DNA of 39,394 nt. Origin: an uncultured Acidimicrobiales bacterium (lineage in GTDB: Bacteria; Actinomycetota; Acidimicrobiia; Acidimicrobiales; SHLQ01). The notes under the pieces are model-generated. The model did no database searches. It was not told the DNA's origin and worked only from the letters and a program-made list of their open reading frames with translations. Position numbers and translations under genes: made by a program. The stretch spans positions 1-39,394 of the forward strand of contig CALKGG010000074.1 in the NCBI GenBank assembly GCA_938084885.1. Direction: 5' to 3'. Each line of letters begins with the position of its first letter. The first letter of the stretch is position 1. This document shows positions 7,825 through 17,024 of the stretch, piece after piece.

Positions 7825-8936
7825 TTGGGGGGCTCCGCTTCAGCGCGATTCCAACGCAGGTAGGACTCCACGAAGGGGTCGAGGTTACCGCCCAAGACAG
7901 AATCAACATTACCCGTTTCGTGCTCCGTGCGGAGGTCCTTGACCATTTGATATGGCTGCAGGACATAAGAACGAATCTGCGAACCGAACCCTACGTTGCT
8001 GTTCTCTCCGCTGATGGAGGCAATCTCGGCGTCGCGCTTCTTGCGTTCGAGGTCCAAGAGCTTGGCAGCCATCATCGCCATTGCCTTGTCCTTATTTTGA
8101 TGCTGGCTTCGTTCGTTCTGACATTGCGTCACTGTTCCGGTGGGCACGTGCGTGATACGAATAGCTGAGTCGGTGACGTTCACGTGCTGACCGCCTGCTC
8201 CCGATGACCGGAACGTGTCGATGCGCAGGTCCTTCTCGTCAATCTCGATCTCTTTGGTCATCTCTTCGAAGAAAGGGGTCACCGCCATTGCTGCGAAGGC
8301 GGTTTGTCGCTTGCCCTCGTTGTTGAACGGGGAAATCCGAACCAAGCGGTGCACACCATGCTCGCCTTGCAACAGGCCGTAGGCGTGGCGGCCCTTGATC
8401 ATGAACTCGGCCGAAGAGATACCAGCCTCGGTGCCGTCGGACGCGTAGAGCAGCTCGTACTCAAAGCCGCGGTTGTCGGCCCAACGCTGGTACATGCGTA
8501 GCAGCATCTCGGCCCAGTCCTGAGCATCGGTTCCGCCCTCCCCGCTCTTGATCTGACACACCGCGTCACGCTCATCGAACTCGCCAATGAACAGCGCACG
8601 CAGCTCGAGGGCGTCGAGTGACGCAGACATCGAGGAAACAACCTGGTCAATCTCGGCCACGAGCGACTCGTCGGATTCTTCAGCAGCCATCTCGGCGAGG
8701 GTTTCGGCTTCCTCTAGCTGGTCACCCAACCCTTCGAACAGCGCAATGTCGTCGTTGACCGATGAGAGCTCGGTTTGGACAAGGCGGGCTGCATTCGCGT
8801 CATCCCATAGATCGGGGCGCGACATCTCGGCCTCAAGTTGAGGTTGACGAGCGCGCTGTTCGTCTATCCGGAGATAGCCAGCAGCCTCATCGATGCGCAC
8901 TCGAAGCGCGCCAAAGGTGTCGGAAAAGTCTTGCAT
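7821..8936 (-). CDS. prfB: Peptide chain release factor 2
   Basis: This 371-aa RF2 recognises UGA/UAA stop codons. The tripeptide anticodon SPF is in '[10 protein letters not shown]' and the hydrolysis motif GGQ in '[18 protein letters not shown]'. The frame is open throughout, with no internal UGA or CUUUGA slip site near codon 25, so the autoregulatory frameshift found in many bacteria is absent, as is usual in Actinobacteria. ATG 8936 lies 21 bp after the secA stop, so secA and prfB are probably cotranscribed. Confidence 0.97.
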   Translation of the reverse strand: MQDFSDTFGALRVRIDEAAGYLRIDEQRARQPQLEAEMSRPDLWDDANAARLVQTELSSVNDDIALFEGLGDQLEEAETLAEMAAEESDESLVAEIDQVVSSMSASLDALELRALFIGEFDERDAVCQIKSGEGGTDAQDWAEMLLRMYQRWADNRGFEYELLYASDGTEAGISSAEFMIKGRHAYGLLQGEHGVHRLVRISPFNNEGKRQTAFAAMAVTPFFEEMTKEIEIDEKDLRIDTFRSSGAGGQHVNVTDSAIRITHVPTGTVTQCQNERSQHQNKDKAMAMMAAKLLDLERKKRDAEIASISGENSNVGFGSQIRSYVLQPYQMVKDLRTEHETGNVDSVLGGNLDPFVESYLRWNRAEAEPPK

Positions 8937-8957
8937 ACGTTCAGAAAAGGCCTTGGT

Positions 8958-11792
8958 CTAGCGCCCGTGGCAATGCTTGAACTTACTACCGCTGCCACAC
9001 GGGCATGGCGCGTTGCGTCCGACATTCTCGAACTCGTCGTTGACCTTTGGCTGCGGTGCGGCCTCGACCGTGTCGTCAGGCGCCTCCGACGCCGCGTCCC
9101 CATTGGCGGGAATGGCCGACTTGCGCTGGGTCTTTGCCTTTGTTTGCGCACCGGTCCGAGCACCCTGAGGAAGCGTTCCTCGTTTCTTCGCCGGACCGCC
9201 AGACGCGGACCGTTGCGCCTTCTGGCGAGCTGCATCTTGAACTGCGGCCGACTGAACCGATGCGTCCTTGCGCACCGTTGGCACTTCGATGATCTTTGGT
9301 TCAAGGGTGATCGGCGCCGGTTCAGGGTCCTTTTCTTTGACCTCCACGTGCATGACGTAGCGGATGAACTCGCTGTCGATACCTTCGAGCATCTGCCCGA
9401 ACATTTCGAATCCTTCTCGCTGCCACTCGGTCGCAGGATCTTTCTGACCCATTGCCCGCAAGTGAATGCCCTGCCGGAGATGATCCATTGCATACAGGTG
9501 GTCGCGCCAGCGTTGATCGATGAGACGCAACATCACTTGACGTTCGACCTGGCGCATAATGTCGACGCTGACCTCTTCCTCGCGGCCTTCGTATCGTTCA
9601 ATTGCACTGTCGATGAGCAACTGGTCGAGTTCCAGACCGGCCGCCTCGAACGCCGACACGTCGAGCTCGTTTGGCCAGTAACCCTTTACCTCGGACTCGA
9701 GCGTCGTGAGATCTTGGTCGTCGGAGCCCGTCGTGTGGGTGTGCACCAAATTTCCGACCAGGGTATGGATCTTCTCGATGGTCTCGTCGCGCATGTCCTG
9801 GCCTTCGAGAATGTTGCGGCGTCGTTCGTAGATGACCTTTCGCTGCTCATTCATGACCTCGTCGTACTGCAGAACGTTCTTGCGAGCTTCGGCATTCTTT
9901 GCTTCGACCGTATTTTGGGCACGTTCGATGGCCTTGGTCACCATCTTTGCCTCGATGGGCACATCTTCGGGAAGGGCTCGGTCCATCACGTAGCTCATGG
10001 CTCCGGTGGCGAACAACCGCATGAGCTCATCTTCGAGCGACAAGTAGAAGCGGCTTTCGCCCGGATCGCCCTGTCGTCCCGAACGCCCTCGAAGCTGATT
10101 GTCGATGCGGCGTGACTCATGACGTTCTGTGCCCAACACGTAGAGGCCGCCGAGTTCGAGCACTCGTTGACCTTGTGCAGTGCACTGCTCGGTGTGCCGT
10201 TCGAGAAGCTCGGCGTAGCGGGCCTCGTATTCTTCGGTTCCCGCTTCGAGCTCTTCGGCGCGAATGTCGCGTTCGGCAAGACCTTCAGGATCGCCACCGA
10301 GCTTGATATCGACGCCACGTCCCGCCATGTTGGTTGCGACGGTGACGCCGTGAAGGCGACCGGCCTGCGCGACGATCTGACCTTCGCTCGTGTGCTGCTT
10401 TGCGTTCAGGACCGTGTGCTTGATCCCTCGCTGGTTGAGCAATCGGCCAAGTTTCTCGGACTTTTCGACCGAAACCGTGCCAACGAGAATTGGCTGACCG
10501 GTCTTGGACCGCGCTTCGATGTCGTCTGCGACAGCTTCGAACTTGCCATCCTCAGATTTGAAGATGAGGTCGGCCTGATCGTCGCGGACCACTGGAAGGT
10601 TGGTCGGAATCTGGGCGACCTGAAGACCATAGGTGGCTGCGAGCTCGGCAGCTTCGGTCTGTGCGGTTCCTGTCATGCCCGCAAGCTTTTCGTACTGGCG
10701 GTAGTAGTTCTGGAGGGTGATCGTTGCGAGCGTTTGGTTCTCGTCTTTGATCTTGACGCCCTCTTTGGCTTCCACTGCTTGGTGGAGACCATCAGACCAG
10801 CGTCGTCCGTCGAGCACACGACCAGTGAACTCGTCGACGATCTTCACCTCGCCGCCATCGACGAGGTATTCCTTATCGCGTTTGTAGAGCTCTTTGGCTT
10901 TTAATGCCACGAGCAGCTGATGGACGAAGTTCGCGTTTGCTGAGGCTGGGTCGTACAGGTTCTCGATGCCCAACGCCCGTTCGACGGCAAAGATGCCCTC
11001 TTCGGTCGGTGCAACGATGCGCTTTTCCTCATCGACGTCGTAGTCGACGTCTCGTCGAAGCGACCGCGCAATGCTGGCGAAGCGGTAGTAGATCTGGGCG
11101 GCGTCGGCGACCTTGCCCGAAATAATCAACGGTGTTCGCGCCTCGTCGATCAGGATCGAATCGATCTCGTCGACAATGCAGTAGGTGTATTCGCGCTGGA
11201 CTCGTGCTGCGGCGGTCATTGCCATGTTGTCGCGCAGATAGTCGAACCCGAACTCGTTGTTTGTGCCGTAGGTGATGTCGGATGCGTACTGCGCTCGTTT
11301 GAAATCGCTGTTGCGGTTCCCCGGGATGATCAGGCCAACCGTCAAGCCCATCCATTCGTGGAGGCGCCCCATGTTCAATTTGTCTCGCTCGGCGAGGTAG
11401 TCGTTCACTGTGACGAGGTGCATGCCCTTGCCACTCAGACCGTTGAGGTATGCCGCGAGAGTCGAGACCAAGGTCTTGCCTTCGCCGGTTCGCATCTCGG
11501 CCACCCAGCCGAGGTGAAGCGCGAGCCCTCCCATCAGCTGGACGTCGTAGTGGCGCATTCCGAGCGTGCGAACCGCAGCCTCGCGGGTCGCGGCGAATGC
11601 TTCGAGGAGCAGGTCGTCGAGGGTCGCCCCGTTGTCGAGACGAGTGCGAAACTCGGCGGTCTTGGCTTGCAGCTCAGCGTCGGACAGGGCTTGGAACTCG
11701 GGCTCGAGCGCGTTGACGTCGGGCACGATGGCCTCGAGGGCACGCAGCTTCTTACCTTCACCGCTTCGGAGAACCTTTTTGAATACGCTCAT
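8958..11792 (-). CDS. secA: Preprotein translocase ATPase SecA
   Basis: This 944-aa motor ATPase of Sec protein export has 'MRTGEGKT' Walker A at residues 100-107, Walker B 'IVDEIDSILIDEAR' near 202-215, a second nucleotide-binding domain with 'ATNMAGRGVDIKLGG' and 'GLYVLGTERHESRRIDNQLRGRSGRQGDPG', and a C-terminal SEC-C zinc motif 'NAPCPCGSGSKFKHCHGR' behind an Ala/Lys-rich linker. I place the start at ATG 11792 because GAGGA lies about 5 nt upstream; another ATG at 11804 would add four residues (MRTH). A TAGCAT sequence just before the upstream ATG may be the -10 element. Position next to hpf and comF matches SecA1 of mycobacteria. Confidence 0.96.
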   Translation of the reverse strand: MSVFKKVLRSGEGKKLRALEAIVPDVNALEPEFQALSDAELQAKTAEFRTRLDNGATLDDLLLEAFAATREAAVRTLGMRHYDVQLMGGLALHLGWVAEMRTGEGKTLVSTLAAYLNGLSGKGMHLVTVNDYLAERDKLNMGRLHEWMGLTVGLIIPGNRNSDFKRAQYASDITYGTNNEFGFDYLRDNMAMTAAARVQREYTYCIVDEIDSILIDEARTPLIISGKVADAAQIYYRFASIARSLRRDVDYDVDEEKRIVAPTEEGIFAVERALGIENLYDPASANANFVHQLLVALKAKELYKRDKEYLVDGGEVKIVDEFTGRVLDGRRWSDGLHQAVEAKEGVKIKDENQTLATITLQNYYRQYEKLAGMTGTAQTEAAELAATYGLQVAQIPTNLPVVRDDQADLIFKSEDGKFEAVADDIEARSKTGQPILVGTVSVEKSEKLGRLLNQRGIKHTVLNAKQHTSEGQIVAQAGRLHGVTVATNMAGRGVDIKLGGDPEGLAERDIRAEELEAGTEEYEARYAELLERHTEQCTAQGQRVLELGGLYVLGTERHESRRIDNQLRGRSGRQGDPGESRFYLSLEDELMRLFATGAMSYVMDRALPEDVPIEAKMVTKAIERAQNTVEAKNAEARKNVLQYDEVMNEQRKVIYERRRNILEGQDMRDETIEKIHTLVGNLVHTHTTGSDDQDLTTLESEVKGYWPNELDVSAFEAAGLELDQLLIDSAIERYEGREEEVSVDIMRQVERQVMLRLIDQRWRDHLYAMDHLRQGIHLRAMGQKDPATEWQREGFEMFGQMLEGIDSEFIRYVMHVEVKEKDPEPAPITLEPKIIEVPTVRKDASVQSAAVQDAARQKAQRSASGGPAKKRGTLPQGARTGAQTKAKTQRKSAIPANGDAASEAPDDTVEAAPQPKVNDEFENVGRNAPCPCGSGSKFKHCHGR

Positions 11793-11906
11793 ATGTGTCC
11801 TCATGCTAGTGGCGCGAGGGGGTTCTACGTTTCGCGCTCCCCCGTATTGATCGGGCGTTCACCACAAGTTCTGAGCACTGTCGGCCTATCGCACCACAGC
11901 GCGCGT

Positions 11907-12464
11907 TTATGAGGCGTCGATCAGACCGACATCGCCGTCGTCACGGAAGTAGACCACTGCGGAACGGTCAGTTTCACTGTTGGTAAACAGAAAGAAGTCG
12001 TGGCCGAGCAGCTCCATCTGAAGGACGGCCTCGTCGGCGCTCATTGGCTCGATTGCGAACTGCTTCTTCTTGACGATCTTCGAGACGTTGTCGTCTTCGG
12101 GTTCTGGCATGATCCCTGAGATGGGGAGCGGTTCGAGCCGGATTGATTCGACGCCGCTGTGCTCGTGTCGATGCAGTTTCGTCTTGAGTTTGTGGAGTTG
12201 GTGTTCCAGCTTGTCGATCGCCCGATCGATTGCGGTGTAGGGGTCTGGTGCGGTGACCTTGGTACGGACGTGGTGTCCGTGACCCTCGACGGTGACTTCG
12301 CAAATTTCCTTGTCTGAAATTCGGGGATTGCGTTCCTCGGAGAAGTGCACATCAGCTCGTTCTAGGCCCGGAACGTATTTGTCGAGGCGGCTGAGCTTGG
12401 AGCGGGTCAGCTCCTGCAAGCGATCACTGACGACGGTTCGACGGGAGCTGATGTTTACCTGCAC
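11907..12464 (-). CDS. hpf: Long-form ribosome hibernation-promoting factor
   Basis: This 185-aa protein has an N-terminal S30AE/RaiA domain ('VQVNISSRRTVVSDRLQELTRSKLSRLDKY', residues ~1-100), a charged linker, and the C-terminal dimerisation domain ('FAIEPMSADEAVLQMELLGHDFFLFTNSET'), the long form that dimerises 70S ribosomes in stationary phase. GTG 12464 is selected because GGAGG sits 8 nt upstream and the protein then begins at the conserved 'QVNISSR'; the frame could extend to a GTG at 12497, but without a ribosome binding site. A TAAGTT hexamer upstream (about 12520-12530) may be its -10. secA follows after about 115 bp. Confidence 0.94.
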   Translation of the reverse strand: MQVNISSRRTVVSDRLQELTRSKLSRLDKYVPGLERADVHFSEERNPRISDKEICEVTVEGHGHHVRTKVTAPDPYTAIDRAIDKLEHQLHKLKTKLHRHEHSGVESIRLEPLPISGIMPEPEDDNVSKIVKKKQFAIEPMSADEAVLQMELLGHDFFLFTNSETDRSAVVYFRDDGDVGLIDAS

Positions 12465-12570
12465 TGGCAAAACCTCCAAGATTTTGGTTTGTTGCACTGC
12501 GTATTGGCAATGCGTGTGTGTTCGAACTTACCGCACGTTGGCTTTCCACAAGTAAAGGACGTCCACTTAC

Positions 12571-13191
12571 CTATTGGATGGGCGACACCAAACCTTTCGG
12601 CACTCGTTCACTTCGTACTGCGGGAGGGGTTGCTGCCAGCGCAACAAATTCGACGTAACGCGAGCCAGCGAGGCCGAGTGTGATGCCACAAGCCACGGCG
12701 GTCGCGCCCGTGGTCACGACATCGTCAACGAGAAGCACTCGTTCTGGGACTACGCCCGACGCTCGAAACTCGACCGCTTGACGTTGCGTCCGGTCTCGGC
12801 CCTGTTGGGAGCCATCGTCGACTCGGACGAGTGGCTGGACCACTGGAACCTTCAGCCGTTTTGAGAGGCGGGCTGCCATGAGGTCGGGTACGTGATAGCC
12901 CCGTTCGCGGCGACGCGTGGGCTGAGCTGGGACGGGCACGATCGCGTCGACTTCGCGGGTGAGCGATGTCGACAGTGCCGTGATGAGCGCGCTCAGCCCT
13001 TGGCGGCGGTTGCGGTACTTGATCGAGCGCACGAGGTCGGCGCCCACGCCTTCGTAGCTGCACAAGACGGTCGTCCTTGCGAAACCGAGCAACGGGGGAA
13101 CAACCGGATCGGCGAGTGCGTCGACGCACGACCCACAGATTCCGTTTGCCGGTGCGTGACACACCGAGCACGAACTATCCAACAACCACAT
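12571..13191 (-). CDS. comF: ComF family phosphoribosyltransferase-like protein
   Basis: This 206-aa protein has an N-terminal four-cysteine zinc knuckle (C8, C11, C19, C22 in 'CSVCHAPANGICGSC') and a C-terminal PRTase fold with the PRPP loop 'RVLLVDDVVTTGATA'. 'IKYRNRRQGLSALI' and 'PVPAQPTRRRERGYHVPDLMA' are also family landmarks. Homologues act in DNA uptake or in using imported DNA; in Actinobacteria the role is not settled. The start at ATG 13191 is chosen over the longer frame (to 13284) because TATAGT lies 7 nt upstream with no Shine-Dalgarno, implying a leaderless transcript, and because homologues begin near 'CxxC'. Its place between hpf and ahcY is conserved in Actinobacteria. Confidence 0.9.
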   Translation of the reverse strand: MWLLDSSCSVCHAPANGICGSCVDALADPVVPPLLGFARTTVLCSYEGVGADLVRSIKYRNRRQGLSALITALSTSLTREVDAIVPVPAQPTRRRERGYHVPDLMAARLSKRLKVPVVQPLVRVDDGSQQGRDRTQRQAVEFRASGVVPERVLLVDDVVTTGATAVACGITLGLAGSRYVEFVALAATPPAVRSERVPKGLVSPIQ

Positions 13192-13204
13192 GTCGGGAAC
13201 TATA
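13192..13204 (-). promoter_or_regulatory. Leaderless -10 element of comF
   Basis: On the minus strand TATAGT (13204-13199) is followed by 7 nt and then ATG 13191, placing the likely transcription start at the start codon. No good -35 is visible. Confidence 0.5.
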
Positions 13205-13388
13205 GGAACCACCTGTGACACCAGCCTCCACCGCAACGCAACAGACACATCTTCGCGCGTGCATCGCCACATGTGCTCGGACATAGGTCACACCTGCCAC
13301 ACAGGGTGATTGATCGTCCAGTACGTGATGAACCGCATGGAGTATTACCTGTTCGATGACCCTCGCAAGCATGCGCTTCGCGAAGCGG

Positions 13389-13862
13389 TCATCGACTGCC
13401 TTCCCGCCAATAGTTAAAGACGACATGGCCAACGGTCTCGGGCTTGTAACGATCGGCTTGCTCTTGGGCTCCAAGCCCTAACCCATCAAGGTTGGTTTCG
13501 AGCGGAGCGTTGAGCGCCGCTCCCGCAATCACCGTTGGACCCCAAGCCGCAACGTGTTCGGGAAGTTCGAGGTCCGTGTACTCCCCCGCCACCGCCCACG
13601 CATCGCCGGGCACAGGAGCAACCGGCAATACCCCAAGAAGGGGAACATACCGATTGTGCAGCAGCCACACCCCCACCAGTTCGAGGTGCACGGCATCGAA
13701 CGACGCATGCTCCTCGGCAGCTTCAACTTCGATGACAGCGGAGTCCAGCGAAGCCCCAACAGCCCGTGCCCAGGAAAGAAACGCATCCCGCCGAGCCACA
13801 ATGTCGGCATTGGAATGATCCATCCCAAACCCAGTAACCGAAAACGGCAGCTCAAAGCCCAT
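13389..13862 (-). CDS. Hypothetical protein, 157 aa
   Basis: I do not recognise this protein. It is acidic and Ala/Val-rich with no membrane segment or signal peptide. Visible phrases are 'ARRDAFLSWARAVGASLDSAVIEVEAAEEHASF', 'ELVGVWLLHNRYVPLLGVLPVAPVPGD' and a C-terminal 'ETVGHVVFNYWREG'. A helical first half and a beta-rich second half are plausible. It lies just downstream of the broken DUF222 gene on the same strand, with a 72-bp gap, so it might once have been expressed with it. There is no clear ribosome binding site at ATG 13862; a second ATG at 13823 is possible. That it is coding rests on its length and compact fold-like composition. Confidence 0.6.
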   Translation of the reverse strand: MGFELPFSVTGFGMDHSNADIVARRDAFLSWARAVGASLDSAVIEVEAAEEHASFDAVHLELVGVWLLHNRYVPLLGVLPVAPVPGDAWAVAGEYTDLELPEHVAAWGPTVIAGAALNAPLETNLDGLGLGAQEQADRYKPETVGHVVFNYWREGSR

Positions 13863-13934
13863 ACGACAAGTCTGCCCGACCGGCTTGCCGCTATGCCCTC
13901 GCTACAACACACTCTTGGGTTTCCCCGGTGACTG

Positions 13935-15230
13935 CTATTGCTCTTCCCGTACAGGGTTCTGTTGGGGCGTGGCGGGGTTGCGTTCGGCCAGCGGTGGTCC
14001 GGCGCCTTTGGTTTGGTTGTCTGGGTTGCAGATGGCGCGTAGGTCTTCCAACCGAGTCAGTTGGGTTTTGCTAAACGGTTTGTGATGATCGGCGCGCAAC
14101 CATTCGAACAGTGCATCGCATCCTGCGGTTTCGCATTGACCTCTGGCCTCGACCAAACGGATCTGTTTCATCCATTCGGGAAACAATCGTGCTTCGGTAC
14201 TCGCATCGAGTGTTTGGCTTTTCGCTGTTAAGACTTGCCGGCGGATTCGTGAGGTCATCAACATGACCAACGCATACGCAGGATGCACGGGTGTCCCGTC
14301 GATGAACTCACACCGTCCATCAACATCTTCAGCATCAAGCACAGACGTGAAATCCCGATCGTCGGGTGCCTTTGCGATTTGGGCAATCGTGTTCTCGAGC
14401 ACCTTCAATGACATCACGACACTGACGAGCGGTTTCGAACTTGTCTCAGAGCGCCCGGCGCCGCGTTCAACGAGGTTGGTGAACGCCCGCGCCCGCCGTT
14501 GGGTCACAGTACGGGTTGTCGATAAATCTTCTTGGTCTTGATCGAACAGGAACCCGGTTTCGGTTTCGATCTGATGAGCAACCGTTTGGCCCGAGAGCGG
14601 ATCGAGCACGACGGTGAGCTTTACTCGGCCGTCGGCCATGCGGGTCATGGTGCAGCTGTTGCCTGCCTCGAAGTCTTCTGGCTCAGGACCATCTTGATCG
14701 TTGACTAGTAGCCAGTATTTGACAGCGTTCTTGAACTGGTTCCATTCGAGCTTGTGAGCGAAGTCAATGAACATGGCTTGGTCGCGTTGCATCGCTGCGA
14801 ACACACGAATGTTTTCGGTCTTGCGTAGATGGTTGACGTGTCGGGGTGAGGTATCGCCGTGCAACGTTGCTTGCTCTAACACCGCGAAGCCGGATGTCCA
14901 CAGGCCGAGACGCAAATGGGCCCGGACGGGATGCCGGGTTGGTCAAGCGCGATGTTCTGAGCCCCTAGGCGAAGAACTCGGTTAGTGAGCGGAGCGAACG
15001 GCGGCCATCGTCCGCTGCTTACCCAGCACTGGCACGCCAGCGCGTTCAGCCTCGGCAACAGAAGTAGCCATCACGGCTTCGAGACGGTCGCGGGCTGACA
15101 ACAGTCGAAGACACCGTTCGCCGAGATCTTCCCGGCTGCGACTCGGAAGGAAATCTGAAGTGAGTTGGTCGAGCACGGAATCGAGGACATCGAGCGGGTT
15201 CGCTCCATCGATGATTCCAGCGCTGTCCAT
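13935..15230 (-). pseudogene. Broken DUF222/HNH endonuclease gene (13E12-repeat family)
   Basis: Two pieces in the same frame make up one DUF222-HNH protein. Piece one (15230-14982) encodes the N-terminal part ending 'VLGKQRTMAAVRSAH' at TAA 14984-14982. A second in-frame stop (TGA 14945-14943) follows. Then the frame is open from 'PTRHPVRAHLRLGLWTSGFAVLEQ' to the end at 13935, including the HNH region 'CETAGCDALFEWLRADHHKPF' and 'RLEDLRAICNPDN'. Since the frame is kept, the break looks like an insertion of roughly 40 bp carrying stops, with an inverted repeat GTTCT/AGAAC in it. ATG 15230 fits an SOS-controlled leaderless promoter. The family is repeated in mycobacterial genomes, and several members there belong to the LexA regulon. 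Confidence 0.8.
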
Positions 15231-15266
15231 ATGTTTGAGTATATCGAACATATGTTCGATTGTCAC
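15231..15266 (-). promoter_or_regulatory. LexA/SOS box within the DUF222 gene promoter
   Basis: On the minus strand: -35 GTGACA (15266-15261), a 17-bp spacer, -10 TATACT (15243-15238), 7 nt, then ATG 15230, a leaderless start. The perfect 18-bp palindrome ATCGAACATATGTTCGAT (15260-15243) fills the spacer. It contains TCGAAC-N4-GTTCGA, the mycobacterial SOS box and a full match to the Gram-positive LexA consensus CGAAC-N4-GTTCG. LexA bound here would block RNA polymerase. The promoter is textbook in spacing although the gene behind it is interrupted. Confidence 0.9.
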
Positions 15267-15383
15267 ATTGAGAACGCACATAACTCAATGTTTTTCTCCG
15301 CGGCTGCACGGCCGCTGAAACTTGAAGAACCGTAGCAATCAGAGCGCTACCAGTCATCAACGTTCGAGAAGGGACCTCGAGGC

Positions 15384-15430
15384 AAAACGACAACAGGCCC
15401 CGACCAACAAACGTTGATCAGGACCTGTTG
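15384..15430 (-). terminator. Rho-independent terminator on the minus strand
   Basis: Read on the minus strand, CAACAGGTCCTGA (15430-15418) pairs with TCGGGGCCTGTTG (15403-15391) over 13 bp, with two G-U wobbles, and is followed by TCGTTTTG. On the plus strand the two wobbles become mismatches, so the direction is minus. It lies about 145 bp beyond the ahcY stop and before the DUF222 promoter, insulating the two. Confidence 0.7.
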
Positions 15431-15543
15431 AAGACCTTGCGTGACCACAGGCGCAAACACCGCATCCGGCGTCTGGCCTGCGTGTCGGTATTGACTCAGC
15501 CCTGGCGGGCTTCCTCAAACTGGCCTTTTCTCCGCTTCGCTCC

Positions 15544-15567
15544 GAAAACGCCAAAGAGGGCGTTCTC
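15544..15567 (-). terminator. Hairpin immediately after ahcY
   Basis: Minus-strand GAGAACGCC (15567-15559) pairs with GGCGTTTTC (15552-15544) over 9 bp, with one wobble and a 6-nt loop. The 3' arm itself carries the T run and no U tract follows. It may be a first, partial terminator or an RNA 3'-end stabiliser for the ahcY transcript. Confidence 0.45.
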
Positions 15568-15575
15568 GCTATTGG

Positions 15576-17024
15576 CTAGTACCGGTAATGATCTGGCTTG
15601 TACGGCCCGTCGACGGCTACACCGATGTAGTCGGCCTGTTCTTGGGTCATCTCGGTGAGCTTCACGCCGAGGTGATCGAGATGGAGGCGAGCGACCTTCT
15701 CATCGAGCTGCTTGGGAAGTACGACAACCTGTGGTGTTGGGTCGATGTACGCCTCCGCGTTGGCATGAAGTTCGATCTGGGCGAGCACCTGGTTGGTGAA
15801 GCTGAACGACATCACGAAGCTCGGGTGGCCGGTGGCGTTGCCGAGGTTGAGGAGGCGACCTTCGGACAGAACAATGACCGAGTGGCCGTCGGGGAAGACG
15901 TACTCGTCGACCTGCGGCTTGATGTTGGTGCGCTGCACATCGGACATCTTTTCAAGACCAGCCATGTCAATCTCGTTGTCGAAGTGACCAACGTTGCCAA
16001 CGATTGCCTGATGCTTCATGCGGGCCATGTGTTCGGCCGAAATGATGTCCTTGTTACCGGTGGTGGTGATGAACAGGTCAGCGGTTTCCATGACGTCTTC
16101 GAGACGAAGAACGTCGAAGCCTTCCATTGCGGCCTGGAGCGCACAGATTGGGTCGACCTCGGTCACGATGACCTTCGCGCCCTGTCCCTTGAGAGACTCT
16201 GCGCAGCCCTTACCAACATCGCCGTAGCCGCACACGACCGCGGTCTTGCCGCCGAGCATGACGTCGGTGCCGCGGTTGATGCCGTCGATGAGGCTGTGGC
16301 GAATGCCGTAGAGGTTGTCAAACTTGGACTTGGTGACTGCGTCGTTGACGTTGATCGCCGGGAACAGCAGCGTTCCGGCATCGCGCATGTGGTAGAGGCG
16401 GTGAACGCCGGTTGTGGTCTCTTCGGAGACGCCACGGATTTCGGGGGCGATCTTGTGCCAGAACTCGGTGCCCTGTTCGGCGGCGATCATCCGAAGCTGC
16501 TCCATAAAGACGCCTTCTTCTTCTGAAGCGTCTTCGGGGGTCTCTGGGATGGCGCCAGCCTTTTCAAACTCGAGACCCTTATGGACGAGCATCGTCGCGT
16601 CGCCGCCATCATCGAGGATGAGGTTCGGGCCGTTGCCGTCAGGCCAATGGAAGAGCTGCTCGGTTGCCCACCAGTATTCTTCGAGGCTCTCGCCCTTCCA
16701 CGCAAACACGGGGATGCCCGCTGGATTCGACTCGGTTCCGGTGGGACCAACAGCAACTGCTGCAGCGGCATGATCTTGGGTCGAGAAGATGTTGCATGTG
16801 ACCCAGCGCACCTCGGCGCCGAGAGCGGTGAGCGTCTCGATGAGGACGGCGGTTTGGATCGTCATGTGCAACGATCCGGCAATGCGTGCACCGGCGAGGG
16901 GTTGCGCGTCGCCGTACTCGGCGCGCAGCGCCATGAGTCCGGGCATTTCGTGTTCGGCGAGACGGATCTCGTTACGGCCAAATTCGGCCAGGGACAGGTC
17001 AGCGACCTTAAAGTCTGTAGTCAT
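15576..17024 (-). CDS. ahcY: Adenosylhomocysteinase (S-adenosyl-L-homocysteine hydrolase)
   Basis: This 482-aa NAD-dependent enzyme splits S-adenosylhomocysteine into adenosine and homocysteine, removing the inhibitory product of methyltransferases. Visible are '[16 protein letters not shown]', '[15 protein letters not shown]', '[11 protein letters not shown]', the NAD motif '[20 protein letters not shown]', '[12 protein letters not shown]' and the C-terminal 'KPDHYRY' that completes the NAD site of the partner subunit. Length fits the bacterial type with the ~40-residue insert. It follows manA by 83 bp, and that gap forms a structured leader. The same order (sahH near manA and manB) occurs in mycobacteria. 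Confidence 0.97.
   Translation of the reverse strand: MTTDFKVADLSLAEFGRNEIRLAEHEMPGLMALRAEYGDAQPLAGARIAGSLHMTIQTAVLIETLTALGAEVRWVTCNIFSTQDHAAAAVAVGPTGTESNPAGIPVFAWKGESLEEYWWATEQLFHWPDGNGPNLILDDGGDATMLVHKGLEFEKAGAIPETPEDASEEEGVFMEQLRMIAAEQGTEFWHKIAPEIRGVSEETTTGVHRLYHMRDAGTLLFPAINVNDAVTKSKFDNLYGIRHSLIDGINRGTDVMLGGKTAVVCGYGDVGKGCAESLKGQGAKVIVTEVDPICALQAAMEGFDVLRLEDVMETADLFITTTGNKDIISAEHMARMKHQAIVGNVGHFDNEIDMAGLEKMSDVQRTNIKPQVDEYVFPDGHSVIVLSEGRLLNLGNATGHPSFVMSFSFTNQVLAQIELHANAEAYIDPTPQVVVLPKQLDEKVARLHLDHLGVKLTEMTQEQADYIGVAVDGPYKPDHYRY

Larger units (their letters stand above)
15282..15575. other. Intergenic region between DUF222 gene and ahcY
   Basis: No gene is supported. The region holds the two minus-strand hairpins (15384-15430, 15544-15567). 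The segment 15450-15540 is GC-rich without a recognisable product in any frame. Confidence 0.5.

Noticed and set aside
7821..8936. Programmed frameshift in prfB
   Set aside because: The frame is open from ATG to stop with no in-frame UGA near codon 25.
8838..10115. 425-codon plus-strand open frame opposite secA/prfB
   Set aside because: It spans two certain genes on the other strand and its product resembles nothing.
13310..13417. Short plus-strand frame 'MNRMEYYLFDDPRKHALREAV' (21 residues shown at most 20 in other fields) upstream of comF
   Set aside because: About 29-35 codons, overlaps the end of the 157-aa gene in antisense, no promoter or ribosome binding site; could be a gene relic but unsupported.
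15241..15281. Upstream ATGs (15281 and 15251) as start of the DUF222 gene
   Set aside because: They would place the SOS box and -10 inside the coding region; ATG 15230 fits the promoter geometry.
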